NCBI RefSeq assembly: GCF_020410765.1
Contig: NZ_CP084541.1
Location: 744,001 to 808,000 of the forward strand
Direction: 5' to 3'
Length of the DNA stretch: 64,000 nucleotides
Origin: Streptomyces marincola
GTDB taxonomy: Bacteria; Actinomycetota; Actinomycetes; Streptomycetales; Streptomycetaceae
Shown: positions 17,594 through 26,299 of the stretch, one piece after another
Layout: each line of letters opens with the position of its first letter
Numbering within the stretch: position 1 is the first letter of the stretch
Notes under the pieces: generated by a model
Databases searched by the model: none
What the model saw: only the letters and a program-made list of their open reading frames with translations
Told to the model about the DNA's origin: nothing
Position numbers and translations under genes: made by a program

Positions 17594-18349
17594 GTGACCG
17601 TCTTCGCCCCCGACTCGCTCGAACTGAACCGCAAACTGCCCCTCTGGTACCAGGTGTCCCAGTCGCTGCGCGCCTCCATCCTCGGCCGCCCGGCCACGGC
17701 ACCCCTGCGGCTGCCGACGGAGGAGCAACTGGCCGCGCACTACGGGGTGAGCGTGCTGACGATGCGGCAGGCGTTGAAGGAACTGGAGATCGAGGGGTTG
17801 ATCACGCGCCACCGGCGCCGCGGCACGTTCATCTGCCCGGCGGTGCGGCCGGGCGGTCCCGTGCGGCTGCTCGGCTCGGTGGACACCATCGTGGCGCAGC
17901 AGTCGGGCGAGGAGACGACGCTGCTCGACCACGGTCCCGTGCCGGTCCCGGCGGAGCTGGCCGAGCACTTTCCCGGGCTCGGGGAGGTGGTGCGCTTCCT
18001 GCGGCTGCGGCGCGACCGGACGACGGGTGAGGCCGCGAACTGCGCGGAGAACCTGGTGCGTCCCGAGATCGCGGACCTGTTCGACCCGTCGGCGCTCGAA
18101 CGCTGGCCGATGACGAAGGTGCTGCGGGACATAGCCGGCGTGGCGGTCGGCAGGATCGCCAACACGGTGCAGGCCCGACTGGCGGACCCGCCCGTCGCGC
18201 GACTGCTCGACGTGCCGTTGCTCAGCCCCATCCTCCACATCACCGGGGTGGAGTACGACGAGCGGGGACGGGCCGTGGATGTCGCGCGCATTCACTACCG
18301 GGGGGACCGGTTCTCGTTCGCGGTGTCGATGGACGCCCTGCCGGAGTGA
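17594..18349 (+). CDS. GntR family regulator, HutC/UTRA subfamily
   Basis: 251 aa. The winged helix (about 12-80) has PLWYQVSQSLRASI, LPTEEQLAAHYGVSVLTMRQ and RRRGTFIC. A UTRA ligand-binding domain follows (about 100-248), with RFLRLRRDRTTGEA and a C-terminal HYRGDRFSFAVSM end, both typical. GTG start at 17594. Its position right behind hmgA suggests control of homogentisate breakdown, possibly through the inverted repeat at 16192-16219 (inference). Confidence 0.9.
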   Translation: MTVFAPDSLELNRKLPLWYQVSQSLRASILGRPATAPLRLPTEEQLAAHYGVSVLTMRQALKELEIEGLITRHRRRGTFICPAVRPGGPVRLLGSVDTIVAQQSGEETTLLDHGPVPVPAELAEHFPGLGEVVRFLRLRRDRTTGEAANCAENLVRPEIADLFDPSALERWPMTKVLRDIAGVAVGRIANTVQARLADPPVARLLDVPLLSPILHITGVEYDERGRAVDVARIHYRGDRFSFAVSMDALPE

Positions 18350-18354
18350 CGCGT

Positions 18355-18381
18355 GGCCGCCGGGGCGAGCCCCCGGCGGCC
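18355..18381. terminator. Bidirectional hairpin between convergent genes
   Basis: GGCCGCCGGGG / CCCCGGCGGCC, an 11-bp perfect stem with a CGAGC loop, lies between the stops at 18349 and 18387. Confidence 0.75.
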
Positions 18382-18386
18382 GTCTC

Positions 18387-18656
18387 TCAGCCTCGGCCGC
18401 CGAACAGCGTCCTGCGGAGCCTGCGCAGCGGTGCGACGAGCAGCACGCGGGGGCCCCGGTTGGCCCGTGCGGCGGTCTTCTCGTCGTGCGTGGTCAGCTC
18501 GCGCATCAGCGTCGTGGCCTCCTCGGCCTCGCGCTGCGGGGCCGCGGGTCCGGAGAGCACGCTCAAGTGACGGTCGAGGCGCGCGCTGTTCGCGCCGCTG
18601 CCGCAGTTGATGGCAGGCACCCGTGGCGGCCTGCTCCGCGCTGTTATCTGCTTCAT
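18387..18656 (-). CDS. Small protein of unknown function
   Basis: 89 aa from ATG 18656, preceded by GGGAGAG. Basic overall, with an N-terminal PAINCGSGANSARLDRHLSV segment that looks conserved-type (Cys-Gly-Ser-Gly, then an amphipathic helix), a helix EAEEATTLMRELTTHDEKTA, and an Arg-rich tail. No membrane segment. I do not recognise the function; short Streptomyces-only proteins of this layout are common. Codon use fits a real gene. Confidence 0.55.
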   Translation of the reverse strand: MKQITARSRPPRVPAINCGSGANSARLDRHLSVLSGPAAPQREAEEATTLMRELTTHDEKTAARANRGPRVLLVAPLRRLRRTLFGGRG

Positions 18657-18846
18657 GGCTCTCCCACCCGTACAACGACACCCGGTCCGGGCAGGGTAAC
18701 CCTAACGCCCCTCAGGGACGCATGGGTATCCCGGTCCCACGATTCACCTTTCCCGGCAACGGGGTTGACGAACACCGCGGAACGCCCATTCCTCCGTTCC
18801 GGGGTCTGCTCCGGCGCGTGGTTCCGGCACCGGCGCACGACGGCGC

Positions 18847-18879
18847 GCGGCCCGCGGACGCGATGCGCCCGCGGGCCGC
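18847..18879. terminator. Terminator hairpin downstream of the dicarboxylate symporter
   Basis: GCGGCCCGCGG / CCGCGGGCCGC, 11-bp perfect stem and 11-nt loop, 27 bp beyond the symporter stop. The stretch 18657-18905 shows no gene. Confidence 0.7.
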
Positions 18880-18905
18880 GGTGTGACCGATACCACGCCG
18901 TACGG

Positions 18906-20330
18906 TCAGTGGCCGGCCGCCGTGCCGGCCGCCGCCGGGCGCTCCCGGGGTTCAGGGGCGGCGTCCGTCGGCCGCTCCGCGGGCGCGGAGCCGGCCGGCG
19001 CCTCGTCCCGCTCCGCGGGTCCGCCGCCGTGCCCGTCGTCCAGGAGCGTGGCCTCGTCGAACGGCACCTCGCCGCCGAGCACCGCGCGCATCCGCTCCCG
19101 GTCGACCTCCTTGGTCCAGGTGCCGATGACCACGGTGGCGACGGCGTTGCCCGCGAAGTTGGTCAGCGCCCGCGCCTCGCTCATGAACCGGTCGATGCCC
19201 ACGATCAGCCCGACGCCGTCGACGAGGTCGGGACGGTGCGACTGGAGCCCGCCGGCGAGGGTCGCGAGGCCCGCTCCTGTGACGCCCGCGGCGCCCTTCG
19301 AGGCGATGATCATGAAGGCGAGGAGGGAGATCTGCTCGCCGACGGTCAGCGGGTCGCCCATCACCTCCGCGATGAACAGCGAGGCCATGGTCAGGTAGAT
19401 CGCGGTGCCGTCCAGGTTGAACGAGTAGCCGGTCGGCACGGTGATGCCCACCACCGGCTTGCTGACCCCGGCGTGCTCCATCTTGGCGATCAGCCGCGGC
19501 AGCGCCGACTCCGAGGAGGAGGTGGACACGATCAGCAGCAGCTCGCGGCCCAGGTAGCGCAGCAGCGAGAAGATGCCGATCCCGGCGACGAGGCGCAGCA
19601 GCAGCCCGAGGACCAGGAAGATGAAGATCGCGCAGGTGAGGTAGAAGCCGATCATGATGACGGCCAGGGACCGCAGCGCGTCCACGCCCGTCTCGCCGAC
19701 CACCGCGGCGATCGCGCCGAACGCGCCCACCGGGGCGAGCCACATGATCATGGCGAGCACGCGGAAGACGAGGCGCTGCATGTGCTGGATGCCGCGCAGC
19801 ACCGGCTCGCCCGCCGAGCCCATGGCCTGGAGCGCGAAGCCCGCGAGCAGCGCGACCAGCAGGGTCTGGAGGACGTCGCCCGAGGTGAAGGCGGACACCA
19901 TGGTGGTGGGGATGATGCCGAGCAGGAAGTCGACGGTGGACTCGCCGCCGCCGGCCGCGTGTTCCGCGCCCGCTTCCGCGGTGGCCCGGGTGATCTCAAG
20001 GCCCGAGCCGGGTTCGAGCACGTTGCCGACGAGCAGGCCGATGGCCAGGGCCAGCGTCGACATCGCCATGAAGTAGCCGAGGGCGAGGCCGCCCACCGCG
20101 CCCACCTTGGCCGCCTTGCGGACGGAACCGATGCCGAGCACGATCGTGCAGAAGATCACCGGCGAGATCATCATTTTGATCAGGTTGACGAACCCGGTGC
20201 CCAGGGGCTTGAGAGCCTCCCCGGCGTCCGGCGCCGCCAGCCCTACCGTGATCCCCGCCACCACGGCGAGGATCACGGCGATGTACAGATAATGCGTCCG
20301 ATCGCGGCGTCGAGCGGCCTTCGTAGCCAC
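18906..20330 (-). CDS. Dicarboxylate/amino acid:cation symporter (DAACS family, DctA-like)
   Basis: 474 aa, about eight membrane segments plus two re-entrant loops. Family landmarks: the serine-rich STSSSESALPRLI hairpin, TVPTGYSFNLDGTAIYLT, IIASKGAAGVTGAGLATL and DRFMSEARALTNFAGNAVAT. These match C4-dicarboxylate and glutamate carriers of the DctA/GltP type. The GTG at 20330 has GGAGGG at about 5 nt. A polar tail after residue 430 is unusually long and Pro/Ala-rich. It is divergent from a CitA/DcuS-type two-component system, which very likely induces it when an external dicarboxylate is present. Confidence 0.93.
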   Translation of the reverse strand: MATKAARRRDRTHYLYIAVILAVVAGITVGLAAPDAGEALKPLGTGFVNLIKMMISPVIFCTIVLGIGSVRKAAKVGAVGGLALGYFMAMSTLALAIGLLVGNVLEPGSGLEITRATAEAGAEHAAGGGESTVDFLLGIIPTTMVSAFTSGDVLQTLLVALLAGFALQAMGSAGEPVLRGIQHMQRLVFRVLAMIMWLAPVGAFGAIAAVVGETGVDALRSLAVIMIGFYLTCAIFIFLVLGLLLRLVAGIGIFSLLRYLGRELLLIVSTSSSESALPRLIAKMEHAGVSKPVVGITVPTGYSFNLDGTAIYLTMASLFIAEVMGDPLTVGEQISLLAFMIIASKGAAGVTGAGLATLAGGLQSHRPDLVDGVGLIVGIDRFMSEARALTNFAGNAVATVVIGTWTKEVDRERMRAVLGGEVPFDEATLLDDGHGGGPAERDEAPAGSAPAERPTDAAPEPRERPAAAGTAAGH

Positions 20331-20481
20331 GGCGTCCCTCCTGGTCGTCCCGTCGTCGTTGTCGAGGCAGCCGGGGGGCCGGCCGCGCCTCGGGTGACTA
20401 TCCACGCGCCTGTGAGAGGGGTCACGTTTACGTTCATTTCGTTCATGGCGGCCGACGAAAGCGACAGGGCACACTGGCGGG

Positions 20482-22140
20482 ATGCGCATCCCCCGTCCGC
20501 CGCGCCCGCGCAGCCTGGCCGGCCAGCTGTTCGCCATGCAGGTGGCGCTGGTCGCCGTGGTCGTGGCGGGCTGCGCGGTGTTCGCCTATCTGACCGACCG
20601 CGAGCAGGCGGAGGACGCCGCCGAGGAACGCGTCACCGCGGCGGCGCGCGCGATCGCCGACGCGCCGACGGTGCGCGCGGCGGCCCGTTCCGAGAACCCC
20701 TCGGCGGCGCTCCAGCCCTACGCGGAGCAGGTCAGGCGCGACACCGGGATCACGTTCGTGACGATCATGGACCCCTCGGGCGAGCGCTGGGCGCACCGGA
20801 ACCCCGAGGAGATCGGCGAGCAGTTCATCGGGCACATCGCGCCCGCGCTCGATGGCCGCACGTTCACCGAGACCCACACCGGCACCCTCGGCCGCTCGGT
20901 GCGCGTGGTGACGCCCGTGCTGGACGGCGACGGCGAGGTGGTGGCGCTGGTCAGCGCGGGGCTCGGCGTCGAGGAGATCGGGGACCGGCTCGCCGGGCAG
21001 CTGGCCGCCCTGCTCGCCGTGGCCGCGGGCGCCCTCGTGCTCGGCGGTCTGGGCACGTACGCGATCAACGCCCGGCTGCGCCGCCACACGCACGGCATGG
21101 ACGCGCGGCAGCTCAGCCGGCTGCACGACTACCACGAGGCGACGCTGCACGCGGTCAGGGAAGGGCTGCTGCTGATCGACGGCGAGGGCAGGATCGCGCT
21201 CATCAACGACGCGGGGCGCGACCTGCTCGGCCTGTCCCGCGACCGGGTGGGCGAGCGCGTGGCGGACCTCGGCCTGCCGGAGCCGCTGACGGCGGCGCTC
21301 GCGTCGGCCGGGCCCCGCGTGGACGAGGTGCACCTGACCGACGTGCGCATCCTCGTCGTGAACTGCTCCCCCGTCTCGGGCGGCGAGCAGCACGGGACGG
21401 TGGTCACCCTGCGCGACCACACGGAGCTCCAGGCGCTCGCCGGTGAGCTTGACTCGGTGCGCGGCTTCGCCGAGGCGCTGCGTTCCCAGGCGCACGAGGC
21501 CGCCAACCGCCTGCACGCCGTGGTCTCCCTGATCGAGCTGGGCCGCGCGGACGAGGCCGTCGAGTTCGCCACGGCCGAGCTGCGGCTGGCGCAGGCGCTG
21601 ACGGACCGGGTGGTCGGCGCGGTCGGGGAGCCCGTGCTCGCCGCGCTGCTGCTCGGCAAGGCCGCGCAGGCCAACGAGCGCGGCGTGGAGCTGGTGCTGA
21701 CCGAGGACAGCCGCATCGACGACGGGGTGCTGCCGCCCGCGCTCCCGGCCCGCGACCTGGTGACGATCCTGGGCAACCTGGTGGACAACGCCGTCGACGC
21801 CGCCGTCGACGCCGCCCTGGACCACGCCCTGGACAGCGCCGAGGGCGTCGCGGCGGACGGTCCTGAGCCCGGCGGGGGCCGGGTCACGGTGACGGCCCGG
21901 GCCGTCGGCGGCGAACTGCTCCTGCGCGTCGCGGACACGGGCGCGGGCCTCGACCCGGAACGGGCCGAGGACGCGTTCCGGCGCGGCTGGTCGACGAAGG
22001 CGGCCGGGCGCGGCCTCGGCCTCGCGCTGGTGCGCCAGGCCGTCCGCCGCCACGGCGGCACGATCGGCACGGCGCGCGCGCCGGGCGGCGGGGCGGAGTT
22101 CACCGTGCGGCTGCCGCTGCCCGCCGGGGTGCCGGCGTGA
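20482..22140 (+). CDS. Sensor histidine kinase, CitA/DcuS/DpiB type
   Basis: 552 aa. Layout: membrane helix 1 (about 17-37), periplasmic-type Cache domain (about 40-170), helix 2 (about 172-195), PAS domain (about 205-310), H-box RSQAHEAANRLHAVVSLIEL with the phosphorylated His near 339, and HATPase with LGNLVDNAVDAA (N-box), ADTGAGL and GRGLGLALV (G-boxes). This is the classic sensor for citrate or C4-dicarboxylates. ATG 20482; 151 bp of divergent promoter separate it from the symporter. It overlaps the response regulator gene by four bases. Confidence 0.93.
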   Translation: MRIPRPPRPRSLAGQLFAMQVALVAVVVAGCAVFAYLTDREQAEDAAEERVTAAARAIADAPTVRAAARSENPSAALQPYAEQVRRDTGITFVTIMDPSGERWAHRNPEEIGEQFIGHIAPALDGRTFTETHTGTLGRSVRVVTPVLDGDGEVVALVSAGLGVEEIGDRLAGQLAALLAVAAGALVLGGLGTYAINARLRRHTHGMDARQLSRLHDYHEATLHAVREGLLLIDGEGRIALINDAGRDLLGLSRDRVGERVADLGLPEPLTAALASAGPRVDEVHLTDVRILVVNCSPVSGGEQHGTVVTLRDHTELQALAGELDSVRGFAEALRSQAHEAANRLHAVVSLIELGRADEAVEFATAELRLAQALTDRVVGAVGEPVLAALLLGKAAQANERGVELVLTEDSRIDDGVLPPALPARDLVTILGNLVDNAVDAAVDAALDHALDSAEGVAADGPEPGGGRVTVTARAVGGELLLRVADTGAGLDPERAEDAFRRGWSTKAAGRGLGLALVRQAVRRHGGTIGTARAPGGGAEFTVRLPLPAGVPA

Positions 22141-22859
22141 GCGCGGGGCCGCGGCGGCCGGTCCTGGGCGGGCCGATCCGGGTGCTCGTCGTCGAGGACG
22201 ACCCGCCGGTGGCCGAGGCGCACCAGCGGTACGTCGACCGGGTGCCGGGGTTCGTCGCCTGCCAGGCGGTGCACTCGGGCGCGGAGGCCAGGCGGGCGAT
22301 GGACCGCTCCCCGGTCGACCTGGTGCTGCTTGACCTGTACCTGCCGGACGGGCACGGCCTCGACCTGGTGCGTTCCCTGCGGGCCGCCGGTCACGGGGCC
22401 GATGTGATCGCGGTGACCTCGGCGCGCGACCTGGCCGTGGTGCGCGAGGGCGTCTCGCTCGGCGTGGTGCAGTACGTGCTGAAGCCGTTCGCGTTCGCCA
22501 CGCTGCGGGACCGGCTGGTGCGGTACGCGGAGTTCCGCGCCGCGGCGGGCGAGGCCGGCGGGCAGGAGGATGTGGACCGGGCGCTGGCGGCGCTGCGTTC
22601 GGCCGGTCCCGCCGCGCTGCCGAAGGGCCTTTCCGGCCCGACGCTCGCGGCCGTGACGCGCGTCCTGCGGGACGCGGGGGAACGCGGGGTCACCGCGGGG
22701 GCCGCGGGCACCGCGGCGGGCATCTCCCGCATCACCGCGCGCCGTTACCTGGAGCACCTGGTGGCCACGTCGCGGGCGGAACGCACGCCGAGGTACGGGC
22801 AGATCGGCCGGCCCGAGCTGTCCTACCGCTGGCTTCCCGAGCACCGGCAGGCCCCCTGA
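22137..22859 (+). CDS. Response regulator, CitB/DcuR/DpiA type
   Basis: 240 aa, GTG start overlapping the kinase stop (GTGA). Receiver domain (about 14-130): VEDDPPVAEAHQRYV, phospho-acceptor Asp near 64 in VLLDLYLPDGHG, VTSARD and the conserved Lys in VLKPFAF. The C-terminal DNA-binding part has GTAAGISRITARRYLEHLV followed by GRPELSYRW, typical of CitB-family regulators. Partner of the upstream kinase; likely activates the divergent symporter. Confidence 0.93.
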   Translation: MSAGPRRPVLGGPIRVLVVEDDPPVAEAHQRYVDRVPGFVACQAVHSGAEARRAMDRSPVDLVLLDLYLPDGHGLDLVRSLRAAGHGADVIAVTSARDLAVVREGVSLGVVQYVLKPFAFATLRDRLVRYAEFRAAAGEAGGQEDVDRALAALRSAGPAALPKGLSGPTLAAVTRVLRDAGERGVTAGAAGTAAGISRITARRYLEHLVATSRAERTPRYGQIGRPELSYRWLPEHRQAP

Positions 22860-22898
22860 GCGCGGCGCGGCCGCCCGCCCGCGGGCCGGCCGGGGCGG

Positions 22899-23357
22899 TC
22901 AGCGGCCGGCCGCGAGGGCCGGGGCGCGGCCGACCTCGGCGAGGAACCGGTCGAGTTCGGGGCGCCAGTACCGCACGACCTCGCAGTGCAGTGCGGCGTC
23001 CTCGCCCGGTAGGGCGAGGCGCAGCCGGTTGTACAGGCTGCCCCGGCGCACCTCCTCGACCACCGGGTCGGGACCGCCGCGCGGCAGGACGCGGTAGCGC
23101 TCGACGACGTGGGTGCGGACGGCGCCGCCGAGCAGCAGCACGAAGACGTGCCGGTCGGTCAGGGCGATGAAGTAGTTGCGCCCGGCGAGCCGGACGGCCC
23201 GGCGCAGCGCGGCGACGAGAGGGCGCGGGCCGCGCAGGCGCCGTTCGCGCGTGACGGTGGCGTGGAAGGTGACGATCGGGCGTGCGTCGGGATCGGTGCG
23301 GGCCAGTTCCTCGGCGGCGTGCGACCGCACCTTGTCCTTGTCCCACCGGATGGCCAT
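22899..23357 (-). CDS. Conserved-type hypothetical protein
   Basis: 152 aa from ATG 23357 with GGAGG 5 nt upstream. Soluble, basic, no signal peptide. Mixed alpha/beta with a hydrophobic strand pair around NYFIALTDRHVFVLLLGG; the rest is Arg-rich. I do not recognise a family. Convergent with the response regulator (39 bp GC-rich gap). Confidence 0.65.
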   Translation of the reverse strand: MAIRWDKDKVRSHAAEELARTDPDARPIVTFHATVTRERRLRGPRPLVAALRRAVRLAGRNYFIALTDRHVFVLLLGGAVRTHVVERYRVLPRGGPDPVVEEVRRGSLYNRLRLALPGEDAALHCEVVRYWRPELDRFLAEVGRAPALAAGR

Positions 23358-23528
23358 GGGTCCTCCTCGATGGCGTCCGTTGCGTCGGCGGCGCGGGTGC
23401 GCGCCGGTTCCTCACCGGGTTCCGCGCGGGCGCGGCGGCAATCCCCCGGCGGCCGGACGGGCCGAAAACCGGCGGTCTGATGATGCCGCCGTCATACGCG
23501 GGACCGCGGGGGCACGACCGACGCCAGA

Positions 23529-23543
23529 TGAAAACGGTTCCCA
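23529..23543. promoter_or_regulatory. Weak Zur/Fur-like palindrome upstream of the first methyltransferase
   Basis: TGAAAACGGTTCCCA matches its own reverse complement at 10 of 15 positions and keeps the TGA-A-A and C-A ends of the Zur consensus TGAAAATGATTTTCA. It lies about 110 bp before the gene at 23654. Weaker than the boxes at 42946 and 51216. Confidence 0.4.
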
Positions 23544-23653
23544 TTGCGGGTTACAGTGGCGCCGCCCGGCCCTGCCACGCGGGCCGCCGCGGCGGCCGGG
23601 CCGATGGCGGTGGTCAGCGGTGGCCACCCGGGACGAGGGAGAGGTGGCGTCGC

Positions 23654-24502
23654 ATGACGGAGATTCAACGGACAGGGCTCCACGGTTACTTGCTGAGCAA
23701 CCGGGCCTTCGCCGCGCCCGCGGTGGAGCAGGCCGTCGGGGCGATGGACCTGCGGGGCCGCCGGCGCCTGCTCGACGCGGGAACGGGGGCGGGCGGCGGT
23801 CTCGTGGCACTGGCCCGCGCGGCCGGGCCGGACGCGCACGTCCTCGGGGTCGACGCGAACCCGGACGTGCTGGCCCTGGCCGACGAGCACGCGAAGGCCG
23901 AGGGCGTCGCCGACCGGGTGAGCACGCGGGCGGCCGACCTGCTGGACGTGCTGGCCGAAGCCGGCGCCGGTGACGGCGCGTTCGATGCGATCTGGGCCTC
24001 GGACGTGATCTGGCCGGGGAACGTGCCCGACCCCGCCGCGGCGGTCGCGGCCCTGGCCGGCGCGCTGGCCCCCGGCGGCGTCGCCGGGATCTTCACCAGC
24101 AACTACTACCAGTCGATGTTCCTGCCCGGGTACTCAAGGCTCCAGAACAAGCTGCGGATCGCCTCGGAGTTGAACTGGGGCATACCGGGCGAGGGCTCCA
24201 CGCACTACGAGCGGCACGTCCACTGGGCCGTCGCGGCCGGGCTGCGCGACGTGCGGGTCCGCGTCTTCCCCCGGATCGGTTTCCCCGCCGACGAGGACCC
24301 GGCGGTGCGCGCCTACCTGGAGACGGTCGTGTGGCCGGAGCTCAAGGAGGCGGCCACGACGCGCGGAGCGGACGCGGGCATGAGCGCGGCGGAGATCGAA
24401 CAGGCCGTCGGCCTGCTCACCCCCGGCGGCCCCGATTACGTTCTCGACGAGCCCGGTTACTACATGGTGCACCCGACCCTGCTGGTCACGGGCCTGCGCT
24501 GA
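23654..24502 (+). CDS. Class I SAM-dependent methyltransferase
   Basis: 282 aa. Motif I is LLDAGTGAGGGLVALARAAG (about 38-57), motif II ends VLGVDANPDVL, and the post-motif WASDVIWPGNVPDP is followed by LAPGGVAGIFTSNYYQ. The substrate is unknown. It lies at the left edge of the metallophore cluster, separated from its main block by a convergent terminator, with a weak Zur-like palindrome upstream. Coelibactin-type clusters also carry a stand-alone methyltransferase, so membership is plausible but not proven. Confidence 0.85.
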   Translation: MTEIQRTGLHGYLLSNRAFAAPAVEQAVGAMDLRGRRRLLDAGTGAGGGLVALARAAGPDAHVLGVDANPDVLALADEHAKAEGVADRVSTRAADLLDVLAEAGAGDGAFDAIWASDVIWPGNVPDPAAAVAALAGALAPGGVAGIFTSNYYQSMFLPGYSRLQNKLRIASELNWGIPGEGSTHYERHVHWAVAAGLRDVRVRVFPRIGFPADEDPAVRAYLETVVWPELKEAATTRGADAGMSAAEIEQAVGLLTPGGPDYVLDEPGYYMVHPTLLVTGLR

Positions 24503-24512
24503 CGCGCCGCCG

Positions 24513-24542
24513 TGCGGTGGCCGCCCCGGGGCGGCCACCGCA
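24513..24542. terminator. Perfect 30-bp palindrome, bidirectional terminator
   Basis: Two 15-bp arms (24513-24527, TGCGGTGGCCGCCCC, and its exact complement 24528-24542) abut with no spacer between the convergent methyltransferase genes ending at 24502 and 24548. Confidence 0.8.
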
Positions 24543-24547
24543 GGGCC

Positions 24548-25279
24548 TCAGCGCACGAGCCTGCCGATCTCCGGCGCGCCAGGGACGCCCGCCGCGCTGA
24601 CCAGGCTGCTGCTCATCCCCGCCTCGGCGGCGAGCTGTTCGAGGCTGAGGTTCTCCCAGTCGTAGCTGTCGGACGTGCTGCGGACCAGTTCGCCGTCGCG
24701 GAACACCTTCCACGACGTCCGCCAGCGCATCACCGCGCCCCCGACCGGGTCCGCCTGCGTCCACCACTCGTAGCTCTGCTCCCCGATCGTCTCGCGGAGC
24801 ATGCGGAACGGCGGTATGCGGCGGGCCGCGCCGACGCCCATCAGCTCCACGACGATCGGCCCGCCCTCGGGCAGTCTCTCCCGCAGCTCACGCCACAGGG
24901 CGCGGCGTTCTGCGCCGGTGAGGTGGCCCACGACCCCGAAGATGACGACCGCGCCGATGCGCGGCGGCAGCCGCAGCCGCTGGGCCGGCTCCGCGACCAC
25001 GGTCACCCGGTCCCGCAGGTCGGGGTCGCCGAACACGCGGCTGGTGAGCATCGCCCGCATGGGCGTGGAGGGTTCCGCGGCGATGATCGGCACGCCGGGC
25101 AGCGCTCCGGCGATCACGGCCGTGATCCGCCCGGTGCCCGCGCCGATCTCCACGACCGGGCCGTGCGAGGCGTCGACCCCGGACAGGGCGGTGATGAGCG
25201 GTCCGGCGCTCGTGCGCACGTGGCGCGCGGCGACCAGCTCGTAGAACTCGGCGGAGGCCGAGTAGTAGTCGGTGACCAA
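24548..25279 (-). CDS. SAM-dependent methyltransferase, paralogue of the reductase-fused domain
   Basis: 243 aa from a TTG at 25279 (GGAGAGG about 11 nt upstream; no better start). It begins YYSASAEFYELVAARH and has motif I VVEIGAGTGRITAVIAGALP, then PIIAAEPSTPMRAMLTSRVF, IVVELMGVG and YEWWTQADP. The C-terminal half of the reductase fusion at 27516-29471 has nearly the same blocks (AEFFDL, DIGAGTGLVTRQI, IIAAEPAAGMRAILTARL, IVVELMGMY, YEWWMAGEP), so the two share a recent common origin. Probably methylates the peptide chain or a ring carbon. It is 22 bp downstream of the type II thioesterase gene. Confidence 0.88.
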   Translation of the reverse strand: MVTDYYSASAEFYELVAARHVRTSAGPLITALSGVDASHGPVVEIGAGTGRITAVIAGALPGVPIIAAEPSTPMRAMLTSRVFGDPDLRDRVTVVAEPAQRLRLPPRIGAVVIFGVVGHLTGAERRALWRELRERLPEGGPIVVELMGVGAARRIPPFRMLRETIGEQSYEWWTQADPVGGAVMRWRTSWKVFRDGELVRSTSDSYDWENLSLEQLAAEAGMSSSLVSAAGVPGAPEIGRLVR

Positions 25280-25301
25280 GGAAGTGGCGTCCTCTCCGGT
25301 G

Positions 25302-26093
25302 TCAGGGGGTGCTCGGCCAGGCGCGCACGGGCCGCCCGGCGTGCGCGCCCAGGTCCCGGCCGATGGTCTCGGCGACCCTGGCGCGCTGCGGAACGAGGAA
25401 GAAGTGGCCGCCGGCGAACACCGTGACCTTCAGCTCGCCCCGCGTCGTGCTCGACCAGGTCAGCGCCGCACGTTCGCCGCACTCGGGGTCGTCGGCGCCG
25501 CGCAGCACGCTCACCGGGCAGCTCAACGGCTCGGCGGACGAGGGCCGGTAGGTCTCGATCAGCCGGTAGTCCTCGCGCACGTACCGCAGGACGGCGGCGC
25601 GCAGATCCGGGTCGGCCAGCACCTCGCGCGGGGTCCCGCCCTGCCTGACCAGCTCCGCGGCCAGCGCGTCGTCGTCGCCGCGGTGGACGTCGCCCGCCCG
25701 CGCGTGGTGCGGCGAGGGGCGGCCCGCCGCCAGCAGCCGGACCGGCGGCCGGTGGCCGCGGCGCCGCAGCTCCACGGCCACCTCGAAGGCGACCGCGCTG
25801 CCCATGCTGTGCCCGAACAGGGCGTAGGGCCGGTCGAGCAGGGGCTCGACGGCGGCCACGACCTCGGCCACGAGGAGCGGCATCGCGCCCACCGGCCGGT
25901 CCGCGAACCGGTCCTCCCGGCCCGGGTACTGCACGGTCAGCGGCTCCACGCCCTCGGGCAGCAGGCGCTGCCAGGGGCGGAACGCCGCGGCGCCGCCGCC
26001 GGCGTGCGGGAAGCACACCAGGCGCAGGCCGGCCTCCGGGCGGGCGACGGGCCGGCGCAGCCAGGGCCCCAGCTCCGAGCGATACGACGACAT
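25302..26093 (-). CDS. Type II thioesterase of the metallophore cluster (YbtT/PchC-like)
   Basis: 263 aa alpha/beta hydrolase. Start region LVCFPHAGGGAAAFRPW; nucleophile elbow FGHSMGSAVAFEVA (Ser near 96); VLRGADDPEC with the catalytic Asp; and GGHFFLVPQ with the catalytic His. Such editing thioesterases remove misloaded acyl groups from NRPS carrier domains. It is followed by a methyltransferase gene and is divergent from the P450 gene, sharing the 206-bp AT-richer region 26094-26299. Confidence 0.93.
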   Translation of the reverse strand: MSSYRSELGPWLRRPVARPEAGLRLVCFPHAGGGAAAFRPWQRLLPEGVEPLTVQYPGREDRFADRPVGAMPLLVAEVVAAVEPLLDRPYALFGHSMGSAVAFEVAVELRRRGHRPPVRLLAAGRPSPHHARAGDVHRGDDDALAAELVRQGGTPREVLADPDLRAAVLRYVREDYRLIETYRPSSAEPLSCPVSVLRGADDPECGERAALTWSSTTRGELKVTVFAGGHFFLVPQRARVAETIGRDLGAHAGRPVRAWPSTP

Positions 26094-26299
26094 ACCCCAT
26101 CCATATTTCGTTGCCCACCGGCGGACCCGGGCAGCAGAACACGTTCATTATGGCCGAGCGGACGCCGCAACGGCAATCAATGCCGAACGATTTACCGGCG
26201 CTCGCCCCTGCTCATTGCCGCCCTCATTGCTTTGCCATAGCTATCGATCTGTCGCGGCGTTAGGATGACGGCTCCGCCGTCCCAGAGGATGTGAAAACC
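26094..26299. promoter_or_regulatory. Divergent promoter region thioesterase / P450
   Basis: 206 bp clearly less GC-rich than its surroundings. It contains a 15-bp palindrome CGGCAATCAATGCCG (26171-26185; 5-bp arms, 5-bp centre) and several CATTG motifs (CTCATTGC at 26213 and 26224). A dedicated operator is likely; it only partly resembles a Zur box. I cannot place a -10/-35 pair. Confidence 0.4.

Noticed and set aside
22860..22898. Terminator between the response regulator and the hypothetical gene
   Set aside because: Very GC-rich with overlapping GCCGGCC motifs, but I could not find a clean stem longer than about 6 bp.
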